A stretch of 64,000 bases of DNA from Rheinheimera sp. A13L (GTDB lineage Bacteria > Pseudomonadota > Gammaproteobacteria > Enterobacterales > Alteromonadaceae). The notes beneath the pieces were generated by a model. That model saw nothing but the letters and a program-made list of their open reading frames with translations. It ran no database searches and was not told where the DNA came from. Position 1 is the stretch's first letter; the number at the start of each line of letters is the position of its first letter. A program made the translations under genes and the position numbers. The DNA lies in contig NZ_AFHI01000034.1 of NCBI RefSeq assembly GCF_000217935.1, positions 157,109 to 221,108 of the forward strand, read 5' to 3'. This document shows positions 57,352 to 64,000 of this stretch, piece after piece.

Positions 57352-59423
57352 CAAGGAAGAGTAAGACCGTTACACAAGAGCAGCGTCTTATTATCGAGCA
57401 TAACGGCTCACATGCATTAGTTAAAGCAGTACCTGGCAGTGGCAAAACCACTACTTTAGTAAAGCATGTGCAGCGCTTACTGCAAAACGGAGCAATGCCG
57501 GAACAGATACTGGTGCTGATGTACAACAAAGCGGCTCAGGTAAGTTTTACCGAAAAATTGAACATCACATTAAAAAACCAGTATCGATCACCCGATGTTC
57601 GCACCTTTCATAGCCTTGCTCTTGAGATTGTTCAACAAGCGGTGCGAAGAGGTGAATTGGGCCACAAAAAACTGCTAACGACTGATATGCCCGAGTACAG
57701 AAGTATCATTAGAGAGGCATATCGGTATGGTTATGCTGCTGAAGACAGCTTTATTGAGCAGAACGAAATAGAAGAGTTAGAACTGTTTATTGATCGCTGC
57801 CATGCAGACGGTGCTTTGCCTGAAGAAGTAGCTTCCGATCCCGTATTTGCGAGATATCCGAATGGACACATTAAGGCTTACCAGCGGTTTTATGAATTGT
57901 TGCAGGAATACCGTTTTCGAACCTTCGATAGCATGCTCGCTGAAGCAAAACAGGTCATTACAAAGCAACCACAACTTTTCATTCAGCTTAGTAATATAAT
58001 CGTAGACGAATATCAGGACGTTAATTTGGTCCAACATGAACTGATTCGATTGTTAGCAGGTGATAAAGCCAGTGTAATGGCTGTCGGGGATATCAATCAG
58101 AGTATTTATAAATGGCGTGGGAGCCGGCCTGACTTTATCGACGGCATTTTTGAACAGCAGTTTAAGCCTATAAAGGTGTTTCATTTATCCTGCACCTTTC
58201 GCTTCGGTCATCAATTATCACTTATTGCCAATTCTCTTATCAGTAAAAATACGCATAAAACTGCAAAGTTGTGTATCAGTCAGCCAACACAAACACCCCA
58301 CACTGATGTATCCATTCACCCAGGGTTTTGTCTGTCGAGAGTTTCATCTCTGTTAACGCCAGGCGCTAATTCAACAGCCATACTTGCCAGAACCAATGCT
58401 CACTTGGCAGAAACGGAACTAGCGTTGCGCTTATGCCAGATCCCTTATGCTTACCCCGATGAAAAAGCTGATGGCAGTAACAGCGCAGAAAAAACCACTC
58501 TATTCAGGCGCAAGGAAATTTGCGTGCTAGTTGCTGCATTTTTACTTTGTATTGATGGTGACCTTAAGCGGCTAAGCCGACATCCAGGCAAAAAGGCGAT
58601 TCTTGCCGGCTTCCTATGGGATGCTGGCATCAGTTGGACAACAGGCCAAATGAAAGATGTGCAAACAAAGCTACTTAACCAGAGTGCTGACATTTGGCAG
58701 CTGCTAACCTCTGCTTTGCAAAATGGCCGTAAGCATCGCTTACGATTAAATGACTTACTTTCTTTAAAAGACTCAGCACGCGAAACAGATTTGGCAGCTG
58801 AAGTGTATCAAAAAATCGCGATGGCCGGCCTTACCGAAAATATTGGCTTTGAATCATCTATACGGCGAGAATCAAACGATCAGCGCAGGGGTATGTTTAG
58901 AATCAAAGAGTTTTTGCAATCAAGCAGAATAACCGCTGGAGAACTTTTATCTGCCGTGCTGAATCCGCAGACAGCAAACAGTGGCTTTAGCCATGTTACA
59001 TTGGCAACCTTCCATGCTGCCAAAGGGCTGGAGTATGAAACCGTTATTATTACCGGATTAAACGATGCAGAATTTCCATCAAGTTCACCGCAGGAAGTAA
59101 CCTCACACTCTGAAGCAGAAGAGATTACCAGTGAAGACTCAGAGGAAGAAGAGCGACGGCTTTTTTATGTCGGCATCACCCGAGCTAAGCAAAGATTGTA
59201 TTTACTGGTACCGCACGATGAGCGATTAGCACAATGGATTGATAAAGGCTGGAATACCACTCCGAAGCAAAACCCTATTGCCTCGCGATTTGTTTATGAA
59301 CTTGGCTTAACGGATTGTAAAAGAGTTAGCCAGGCTATCTATACCGAGACTGCTGATGAGATCAACAGCTTTACTAATAAGTTGTCTAGGCAGTATTTAG
59401 ATGAGCTTCGCAGGCTTAGATGA
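57348..59423 (+). CDS. UvrD/Rep-family superfamily 1 DNA helicase
   Basis: The 691-residue protein has the SF1 motifs in order: Q-motif, Walker A PGSGKTT (29-35), Walker B IIVDEYQD (217-224), motif III GDINQSIYKWRG (247-258), motif IV near FRFG (285-288), TFHAAKGLEYETV (motif V) and YVGITRAKQRLYLL (motif VI). Such 3'-5' helicases unwind or strip DNA; paired with a nuclease they recall GajB of Gabija, whose partner, however, is an OLD-family protein, not CoiA. It is translationally coupled to the CoiA-like gene and ends 18 bases before the convergent AlpA gene. Confidence 0.88.
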   Translation: MTRKSKTVTQEQRLIIEHNGSHALVKAVPGSGKTTTLVKHVQRLLQNGAMPEQILVLMYNKAAQVSFTEKLNITLKNQYRSPDVRTFHSLALEIVQQAVRRGELGHKKLLTTDMPEYRSIIREAYRYGYAAEDSFIEQNEIEELELFIDRCHADGALPEEVASDPVFARYPNGHIKAYQRFYELLQEYRFRTFDSMLAEAKQVITKQPQLFIQLSNIIVDEYQDVNLVQHELIRLLAGDKASVMAVGDINQSIYKWRGSRPDFIDGIFEQQFKPIKVFHLSCTFRFGHQLSLIANSLISKNTHKTAKLCISQPTQTPHTDVSIHPGFCLSRVSSLLTPGANSTAILARTNAHLAETELALRLCQIPYAYPDEKADGSNSAEKTTLFRRKEICVLVAAFLLCIDGDLKRLSRHPGKKAILAGFLWDAGISWTTGQMKDVQTKLLNQSADIWQLLTSALQNGRKHRLRLNDLLSLKDSARETDLAAEVYQKIAMAGLTENIGFESSIRRESNDQRRGMFRIKEFLQSSRITAGELLSAVLNPQTANSGFSHVTLATFHAAKGLEYETVIITGLNDAEFPSSSPQEVTSHSEAEEITSEDSEEEERRLFYVGITRAKQRLYLLVPHDERLAQWIDKGWNTTPKQNPIASRFVYELGLTDCKRVSQAIYTETADEINSFTNKLSRQYLDELRRLR

Positions 59424-59441
59424 TATTTCTCGTCACTTTAT

Positions 59442-59627
59442 TTAGCTAAGTTGGCGCTGCTCAATCTTCTCTTGGATCCAGTCTTGTATCTCGCTTTCCA
59501 CCCAAGCTACCATCCTTACGCCAAGCTTTACTGGCTTTGGAAAACGTCCTTCTGCAATAAACTTATAAACGGTAGAGCGTGCCAGGCCGGTGCAATCCAT
59601 CACAGACTTTAATTTAATCAGTTTCAT
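59442..59627 (-). CDS. AlpA-family phage/island regulatory protein
   Basis: A 61-residue AlpA/excisionase-type winged-HTH protein (CTGLARSTVYKFIAEGRFPK, then VAWVESEIQDW). In E. coli, AlpA of CP4-57 drives expression of the element's integrase and so its excision; relatives act as recombination directionality factors. It may act with either recombinase of this island. The ATG at 59627 follows AGGACC. Confidence 0.88.
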   Translation of the reverse strand: MKLIKLKSVMDCTGLARSTVYKFIAEGRFPKPVKLGVRMVAWVESEIQDWIQEKIEQRQLS

Positions 59628-59782
59628 GGTTAGGTCCTCTTATTTATCCAGACCATGAGCGCGTTGTGTATTTTTTAACTTTAAGCGGCCACCAAGCACC
59701 TACAGCTAACGAATCGAAAAAAATTCAGACCTATATCACCTCAATGCATAAGCAACTAAATGTTAATTAAGGAGATATACCT

Positions 59783-60259
59783 ATGGCACCAAAACCCTCT
59801 ACTGCTGACGTTGTAAAATGGTCAGTCGCCGCCTTAGAAGTACTAGATAAAGCTGCAACCCTGATCGCCAAAAAATATGCCCGCAAAAACGCTTTTACCA
59901 ATCCAGAAGCAACGAAGGATTATTTGAAGTACCGCATGGCTCATCATGAGCGAGAGGTATTTGGCGTAATGCTGCTAGACAACCAACACCGATTAATACA
60001 CTTCTGTGAGTTGTTCTACGGCACTATCGACGCAGCACCGATTTACCCACGTGAAGTGGTAAAGCTGGTGCTGGAGCATAATGCTGGTGCTGTGATCTTC
60101 GCTCACAACCATCCATCTGGCGTAGCAGAGCCATCCGAGGCAGATAAACGGATCACCAAACGACTAACCGACGCACTGGCACTAATTGATGTAAAAGTGC
60201 TGGACCATATCGTTGTTGGAGAAACAGCTGTGTCTTTTGCTGAACGTGGGCTGCTTTAG
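59783..60259 (+). CDS. RadC-type JAMM protein of the island
   Basis: The 158-residue protein is the short RadC form found in mobile elements: no N-terminal helix-hairpin-helix, only a helical start and the JAMM/MPN domain with Glu58, His108-x-His110 (FAHNHPSG) and Asp121. It resembles YeeS/YkfG/YfjY of E. coli CP4-like elements. A very strong ribosome site AAGGAGATATACC precedes the ATG. The role is not known. Confidence 0.9.
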   Translation: MAPKPSTADVVKWSVAALEVLDKAATLIAKKYARKNAFTNPEATKDYLKYRMAHHEREVFGVMLLDNQHRLIHFCELFYGTIDAAPIYPREVVKLVLEHNAGAVIFAHNHPSGVAEPSEADKRITKRLTDALALIDVKVLDHIVVGETAVSFAERGLL

Positions 60260-60305
60260 GCTCAAACTCTAGGTTAGCGAATATGTACAAAACGGCATAA
60301 AAACC

Positions 60306-60334
60306 AAGTTCCCAAATTGTCCTTTTGGGAACTT
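60306..60334. terminator. 11-bp hairpin after the island RadC gene
   Basis: Arms AAGTTCCCAAA (60306-60316) and TTTGGGAACTT (60324-60334) with a 7-base loop lie 46 bases after the radC-type stop. No T-run follows closely, so it may be a terminator or a binding palindrome upstream of the recombinase gene. Confidence 0.45.
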
Positions 60335-60420
60335 GCAAAGCCTTATAAATCAGCACTTTTACTTTTGAAAGGTGCTGAAGTTCTCAAAAACGCGTTTTAA
60401 TCGAAAAGAGGAAGTTGACT

Positions 60421-60981
60421 ATGGCTGAGGTACAAGCGGTCAAAAGCCTGGATACGGTGAAACTGATTAGTCACTTACTGGACAGGCACTACGGCCAACA
60501 AATGGCGGATATTTGGAATGTAGGGTTAAACCTGGCTCTGCGGATCACAGATTTACTGTCAATCCGTTTTTCAGACATTCAGGCTGAGCGGCTGCTTTTA
60601 AAGGAGGGTAAAACAGGCAAACTTGCCAATATCAAACTAAACCAGAAAACTATTGAGATTATCCATCGGATTAGAACGGAGCATCCCACTCATTTCTATC
60701 TATTTCAGTCATACAGAAATCAACGTGCTGGCAATGTTCCACCTGCACCACTTTCACGCCGCTATGTCAGCCGGGCTTTTGCCCTGATAGGTGAAGATGT
60801 AGGGATCGACCTTGGCACACACTCAATGCGCAAAACTCGCGGTTACCACTTGTATAAAAGTACCAAGGACATTGCTAGAGTGATGAAAATGCTACGACAT
60901 AGCTCTGAAGGTGTGACTTTGCGCTATATCGGTATTACCCAGGAGGATATTGATAAAGACTTTGTTGAACTGGAAATCTGA
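60421..60981 (+). CDS. short tyrosine recombinase (catalytic domain only)
   Basis: The 186-residue protein consists of the catalytic domain alone, in size like FimB/FimE invertases: Arg41 (ALRITDLLSIRFSDI), His134-x-x-Arg137 (THSMRKTRGYHLY), His160 (LRHSS) and Tyr169 (LRYIGI). All catalytic residues are present. It lacks the arm and core-binding domains of the integrase at 38760, so it probably inverts or resolves DNA, or acts in a nested element. A TTG at 60415 opens the frame, but the ATG at 60421 is right after GAGGAAG and preferred. Confidence 0.85.
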   Translation: MAEVQAVKSLDTVKLISHLLDRHYGQQMADIWNVGLNLALRITDLLSIRFSDIQAERLLLKEGKTGKLANIKLNQKTIEIIHRIRTEHPTHFYLFQSYRNQRAGNVPPAPLSRRYVSRAFALIGEDVGIDLGTHSMRKTRGYHLYKSTKDIARVMKMLRHSSEGVTLRYIGITQEDIDKDFVELEI

Positions 60982-60985
60982 TTCA

Positions 60986-61021
60986 AGCATAAGGCTACCG
61001 CGGATGCGGTAGCCTTATGCT
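60986..61021. terminator. perfect 16-bp hairpin, bidirectional terminator
   Basis: Arms AGCATAAGGCTACCGC (60986-61001) and GCGGTAGCCTTATGCT (61006-61021) flank a GGAT loop, followed on the plus strand by a T-rich run (61022-61040). It lies 5 bases after the recombinase stop and 18 before the stop of the convergent gene. This is the strongest hairpin in the window. Confidence 0.8.
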
Positions 61022-61038
61022 GTTATCTTATTTTTTTC

Positions 61039-62115
61039 TTATTTCCTCACTGAACTCACTAAGATTTGCATACGTTCAGCTAATAACTGAGATTCACACC
61101 TCTGGCTTTCTGAAATAACTGGTAAAGAAATACCATCGTATCCGACAGGTGTTGCAGGACCGTATTCATCCCATGCATCGCCTGTATCGGAGTTTATTAA
61201 ACTATAGTTGTCAGTCGTTATATCTATTTGCTGGCTGAGGCCGAACAGATACCAAGCCCATAGTTCAACTTCGTCCATCAGGCCCTCAGCTAATCGCACT
61301 AAATTCTGATGTGTTGGATTTTGAAGCACAGCCAAACGATTCCAATCATCCAAAAACTCATCGGTAATACCATCACACATATTGTCTTCGAATAGCTCTA
61401 GCAGATAGGAAGCATCAAGCTGCCAGCACAAGTTGGGCGCGCGCTGATCATGGATCACGTCTGTGACAAAAGGACTTGCTAGTTGGGCGCATGATTCCGC
61501 ACTAAATAAAGTGCGTCTACGCTCATCTGCAGCTAATTGTCGTTCGTAAGTATTAGCCCACTCCTCTGCTACAGCAGATAATTTTACGCCGGCTTGACGT
61601 TGCTCGTACCAATAGGAACTGCCATCAGAATAGTGTTCATCCCCTGAATGTTGCTCTTGCTCGTGGCAATGCCAAACATACCTCAGCAGCGAGATCTCAG
61701 CATCATGGCTAGTAAGTATATTTTCGTAACAAGCTTTGACCTCTGAAGGCAGGAGTTTGGCTTGCCCAGCTGCGATACCCAAATGTTGAGCAATTCTGAT
61801 AAGACTGATTTTTGGCTCCAGCTCATCGACATCAAAATGTTGTATAACACTTTGCTTAAGTTGGCTGGCTAAAGATGCAGGGATGTTTAAATCGGCCAAT
61901 CTCGCATCAAACCGAGCAAAGGCAGCTGCTTGATCTGCAATCGCAGAGTTAAGCTTTTCTTTACCGATGACTTTATCTGCTTTGAATGATGCGTATGTCT
62001 TATAACCCAAATACGCGGCCATTAACTCCAATATCTGAGAGCGGGTTGGCGTAACAGTGTGGTGCTGTTTAAGTTGTTGCAGAACTGCATGGGAAATAGC
62101 GGATAAGTTATACAT
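61039..62115 (-). CDS. hypothetical island protein
   Basis: The likely product has 358 residues, beginning MYNLSAISHAVLQQLKQHHT. The N-terminal segment RSQILELMAAYLGYKTYASF resembles a short helical motif common at the start of plasmid and island proteins of proteobacteria. The rest is acidic and rich in Trp and Glu, without recognised motifs, signal peptide or membrane helix. The frame is open to 62163, but the ATG at 62115 follows CCGGAG at a good distance. No function can be assigned. Confidence 0.65.
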   Translation of the reverse strand: MYNLSAISHAVLQQLKQHHTVTPTRSQILELMAAYLGYKTYASFKADKVIGKEKLNSAIADQAAAFARFDARLADLNIPASLASQLKQSVIQHFDVDELEPKISLIRIAQHLGIAAGQAKLLPSEVKACYENILTSHDAEISLLRYVWHCHEQEQHSGDEHYSDGSSYWYEQRQAGVKLSAVAEEWANTYERQLAADERRRTLFSAESCAQLASPFVTDVIHDQRAPNLCWQLDASYLLELFEDNMCDGITDEFLDDWNRLAVLQNPTHQNLVRLAEGLMDEVELWAWYLFGLSQQIDITTDNYSLINSDTGDAWDEYGPATPVGYDGISLPVISESQRCESQLLAERMQILVSSVRK

Positions 62116-62383
62116 AATTAACTCCGGAGGCTGAGTGCCGTGAGCAATTAACCATGACCGCATGCGTTTAAGGCCAGGTCGCTCAACCTGGAATTAAATT
62201 AATAGGCTTTGTTTACACATAACATAGATACGCTTAAGCGATTGCTGCCTGTTTTCACTCGCATGTAAGTGAGGCGGGCGCCTTTTTAGAAGGCTAACCC
62301 GCAATTTAGAAGCTTGCAAGGTAAATTTTCCAGCCGGTAATACCGTCTAAATTTTAATTCTACATTGCCTGTAAAAAATCGTT

Positions 62384-63049
62384 TTAGCCTATCGATGTGC
62401 CAAAGGATCTTTGTCCTATACCAAACATCTTGGTCTCCGCTTTTGCAAAGTAGCTCACTCGATAGAATAAACTCTGTATTTGAGATTGGTATTCAGGCAA
62501 GTTGCGATTGAGCCTGTATTCCGCATTTACAGGAAAGTGCACCAATCTGGATGCAGATTCAACGTGTCGATTTATTGCGATTGCCCAAGCTGTCTTAATA
62601 CGAGCCGACAAGTTACCTTCAGAGTTTTTAAACAAACCCAGAGTTCGATATCTATCATGGTTCAGAATAATTAACACATGATAGTGCGGTCGTCCTTCGA
62701 CACCCCATTCTCTGGTCCAGCAGTAACGCAAACGGTGAGGATGCACACGCTTACCTTCCTTTAATTTTTGCTGATCAGCAGCCTCAAGCAGTCGCTTCAA
62801 AGCATTAAAGAAACGGGTAATCACTTCAGAGTCAGTAACATCAAATTCAGGTGGGAGCCTGAGATCGAATCTAACTGCATATGCTCGTGGCGTATCAGCC
62901 AATGCGTTTACGATTGTTCTACTGATCGCTGCAAGATTGTTTTCAATCAGTGGACCACGACTTAAGTTAACTGAAAGCCCGTTATAGGTTGGTTCATACC
63001 AATAACCATTGCCAGGACAACCTGGGGTTTGAAAAGTTGATACGTACAT
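62384..63049 (-). CDS. YfjJ/YagK (inovirus Gp2)-like protein with HUH-type motif
   Basis: The 221-residue protein has the segment REWGVEGRPHYHVLIILN with His122 and His124, a His-hydrophobic-His motif like that of HUH replication/relaxase enzymes. Overall it fits the YagK/YfjJ C-terminal (inovirus Gp2-like) family found in CP4-57-like elements. A Tyr for DNA cleavage could not be pointed to with certainty. It may start replication of the excised element. The ATG at 63049 follows CAGGAG; an inverted repeat lies just upstream. Confidence 0.75.
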   Translation of the reverse strand: MYVSTFQTPGCPGNGYWYEPTYNGLSVNLSRGPLIENNLAAISRTIVNALADTPRAYAVRFDLRLPPEFDVTDSEVITRFFNALKRLLEAADQQKLKEGKRVHPHRLRYCWTREWGVEGRPHYHVLIILNHDRYRTLGLFKNSEGNLSARIKTAWAIAINRHVESASRLVHFPVNAEYRLNRNLPEYQSQIQSLFYRVSYFAKAETKMFGIGQRSFGTSIG

Positions 63050-63061
63050 GTGTGCTACTCC

Positions 63062-63081
63062 TGTGTTGTTTGTTCAACACA
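63062..63081. repeat. hairpin beside the YfjJ-like gene ribosome site
   Basis: Arms TGTGTTG (62-68) and CAACACA (75-81) of 63062-63081 with a TTTGTT loop lie next to the ribosome site of the YfjJ-like gene on the minus strand. They could hide that site or form an operator. Confidence 0.35.
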
Positions 63082-63136
63082 TGAGCAAGCTATGTATTAA
63101 TTTACGTATCCCATTAAAAGATCGAAATACTCACCG

Positions 63137-63162
63137 GGTTAATACTCTTATAAATATTAACC
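63137..63162. repeat. 8-bp inverted repeat in the A+T-rich gap
   Basis: Arms GGTTAATA (63137-63144) and TATTAACC (63155-63162) with a 10-base A+T-rich spacer lie in the 213-base gap upstream of the YfjJ-like gene. An origin or operator for that protein is possible; nothing else supported was seen in the gap. Confidence 0.35.
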
Positions 63163-63262
63163 ATATACCGACATTCAGCAGCCACTCCTGCTAACGTTTA
63201 GCTTTAAAGGATTACTAACTAGAGGTGAGCTGGAATTAGTGAAGTTTTGAATTAATTGCACA

Positions 63263-64000
63263 TTATGATGACTTAAATAGAGAAATATTAGAGCGATATA
63301 AAACACCACTGTACACCATACAATCGCCAATTTTTTTATCATTCGGGACATATACCTCTAAAACGCAATAAACGGTTAGCCAAATATTGTTAGAGTTCTG
63401 TTCTTCACTCTCTGAAGTATCAGATACTTCGGTGGCGCTTGGATTCGAGATCATTAGAAAGCTGGGCACATGGCCAATAAGTTGAGCGTCGGTTACTCCG
63501 CATCTAAGTGCCCAAGTTATCCATCGCTTTGAAAGAGTAGTTATAACTTCTGCCAGCTCGTTATTAAGTGCTAACAGAGTATATCGCTTCAATAACTCAA
63601 AATCGGTATTCCTTGAAGCTATAGAATGATAATTGTCTAAGTTATAAAAATCTTTTATATCTTGCTGTTCACTCACTAGATGTGTAACCAACGCCTCATG
63701 CACCCATTTTCTTAAGTCTGCTTTCACTGCGCTAGGAAGTCGTGCTGTATCACTTGTTTTTCTGAGATCACTGCAAACATAAGCAAATTTCGGAACCAAA
63801 GAACAAATTGTCGATACGCAAAGATGGTGGACAGCAGCTGCGAGTTTCTTGTGGCTAAAGATTTTTGATAACTCGTAATATTGCTCTACTGACAGAGGTA
63901 TATCACCTGAAGGAAGCTTGTGTTTCTTGGACGCACGAGCAGAATTATAAAATCTATGTAGTGAGCTGATAAACCTAAATGGTGTAAAGTTGCCGCTAAA
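63263..64000 (-). CDS. hypothetical island protein (5' end beyond the window)
   Basis: The frame is open from the right edge (reading FSGNFTPFRFISSLHRFYNS from base 64000) to the stop at 63263, 245 codons, so the TTG at 63799 is not the true start. A segment SVEQYYELSKIFSHKKLAAA and a later helical region are seen, without recognised motifs. It has no membrane helix. It lies upstream of the YfjJ-like gene in the same direction with a 213-base gap. Confidence 0.65.
   Translation of the reverse strand, partial: FSGNFTPFRFISSLHRFYNSARASKKHKLPSGDIPLSVEQYYELSKIFSHKKLAAAVHHLCVSTICSLVPKFAYVCSDLRKTSDTARLPSAVKADLRKWVHEALVTHLVSEQQDIKDFYNLDNYHSIASRNTDFELLKRYTLLALNNELAEVITTLSKRWITWALRCGVTDAQLIGHVPSFLMISNPSATEVSDTSESEEQNSNNIWLTVYCVLEVYVPNDKKIGDCMVYSGVLYRSNISLFKSS

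Larger units (their letters stand above)
38561..64000. mobile_element. integrated genomic island at yicC (right end outside the window)
   Basis: The stretch starts with a P4-type integrase next to a known attachment gene. It then carries restriction, nuclease and helicase genes, and afterwards AlpA, RadC, a second tyrosine recombinase and a YfjJ-like protein. No housekeeping gene occurs after yicC. Whether it is one element or two nested ones cannot be decided without the right end; the second recombinase at 60421 leaves nesting open. Confidence 0.75.

Noticed and set aside
59765..59784. Ribosome site AAGGAGATATACC before the island RadC gene resembles that of phage T7 gene 10 and cloning vectors
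   Set aside because: It is a natural consensus-like site in continuous island sequence; no vector sequence surrounds it.
38561..64000. CRISPR array or tRNA at the island ends
   Set aside because: No regularly spaced repeats and no cloverleaf was found by reading; the integration gene is yicC.

Overview
The window looks like chromosomal DNA of a marine or freshwater gammaproteobacterium close to Rheinheimera/Alishewanella or related Alteromonadales-Chromatiaceae. This is an inference from gene order (mlaFEDC facing kdsDC-lptCAB-rpoN-hpf-ptsN-rapZ-ptsO, rpmBG-radC-coaBC-dut-slmA, pyrE-rph facing yicC) and from the many TonB-dependent receptors. No 16S sequence is present to settle the genus.

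Positions 1-38560 are ordinary host chromosome. From left to right: the Mla phospholipid-transport operon (minus, with a sigma70-like promoter at 2660-2688); the LPS-precursor, LPS-transport, sigma54 and nitrogen-PTS cluster (plus, many overlapping genes); a six-gene Mrp/Mnh cation/proton antiporter operon (minus, 9753-15541); and a thiamine-uptake operon (minus, 16517-20346) with TonB receptor, YkoF-like protein, PnuT-type permease and thiamine-kinase-like protein, led by a clear TPP riboswitch whose own promoter can be read. Then come mgtE, a DUF432-mscS pair, a small secreted protein, an Omp85-type outer-membrane protein, mutM, rpmBG, radC, coaBC-dut, slmA, a TonB receptor facing a YfiR-like protein plus sensor histidine kinase, dgkA, pyrE-rph and yicC.

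From the 3' end of yicC to the right edge the window is an integrated genomic island whose right end is outside the window. It starts with a P4-type integrase. A seven-gene minus-strand defence block follows: hsdR, hsdS, an AAA ATPase, an HNH nuclease, hsdM, a 1413-residue GHKL-ATPase/DUF3883 protein and a 907-residue TPR/ankyrin protein. The ATPase and HNH genes resemble the two-gene Septu system (PtuAB) and sit inside the type I restriction operon, with start and stop codons overlapping or touching from hsdS to hsdM. Facing it is a second two-gene unit: a CoiA-like nuclease overlapping a UvrD-type helicase. The right part (59.4-64 kb) carries a CP4-57-like set of mobile-element genes: AlpA regulator, RadC-type JAMM protein, a catalytic-domain-only tyrosine recombinase, a YfjJ/inovirus-Gp2-like protein with an H-Y-H motif, and unknown proteins.

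The best candidates for a little-described system are the restriction operon with the embedded ATPase-HNH pair, the GHKL-DUF3883 plus ankyrin pair directly downstream of it, and the CoiA-like/UvrD pair. Their roles are inferred from domains and context only. No tRNA, rRNA or CRISPR array was seen.
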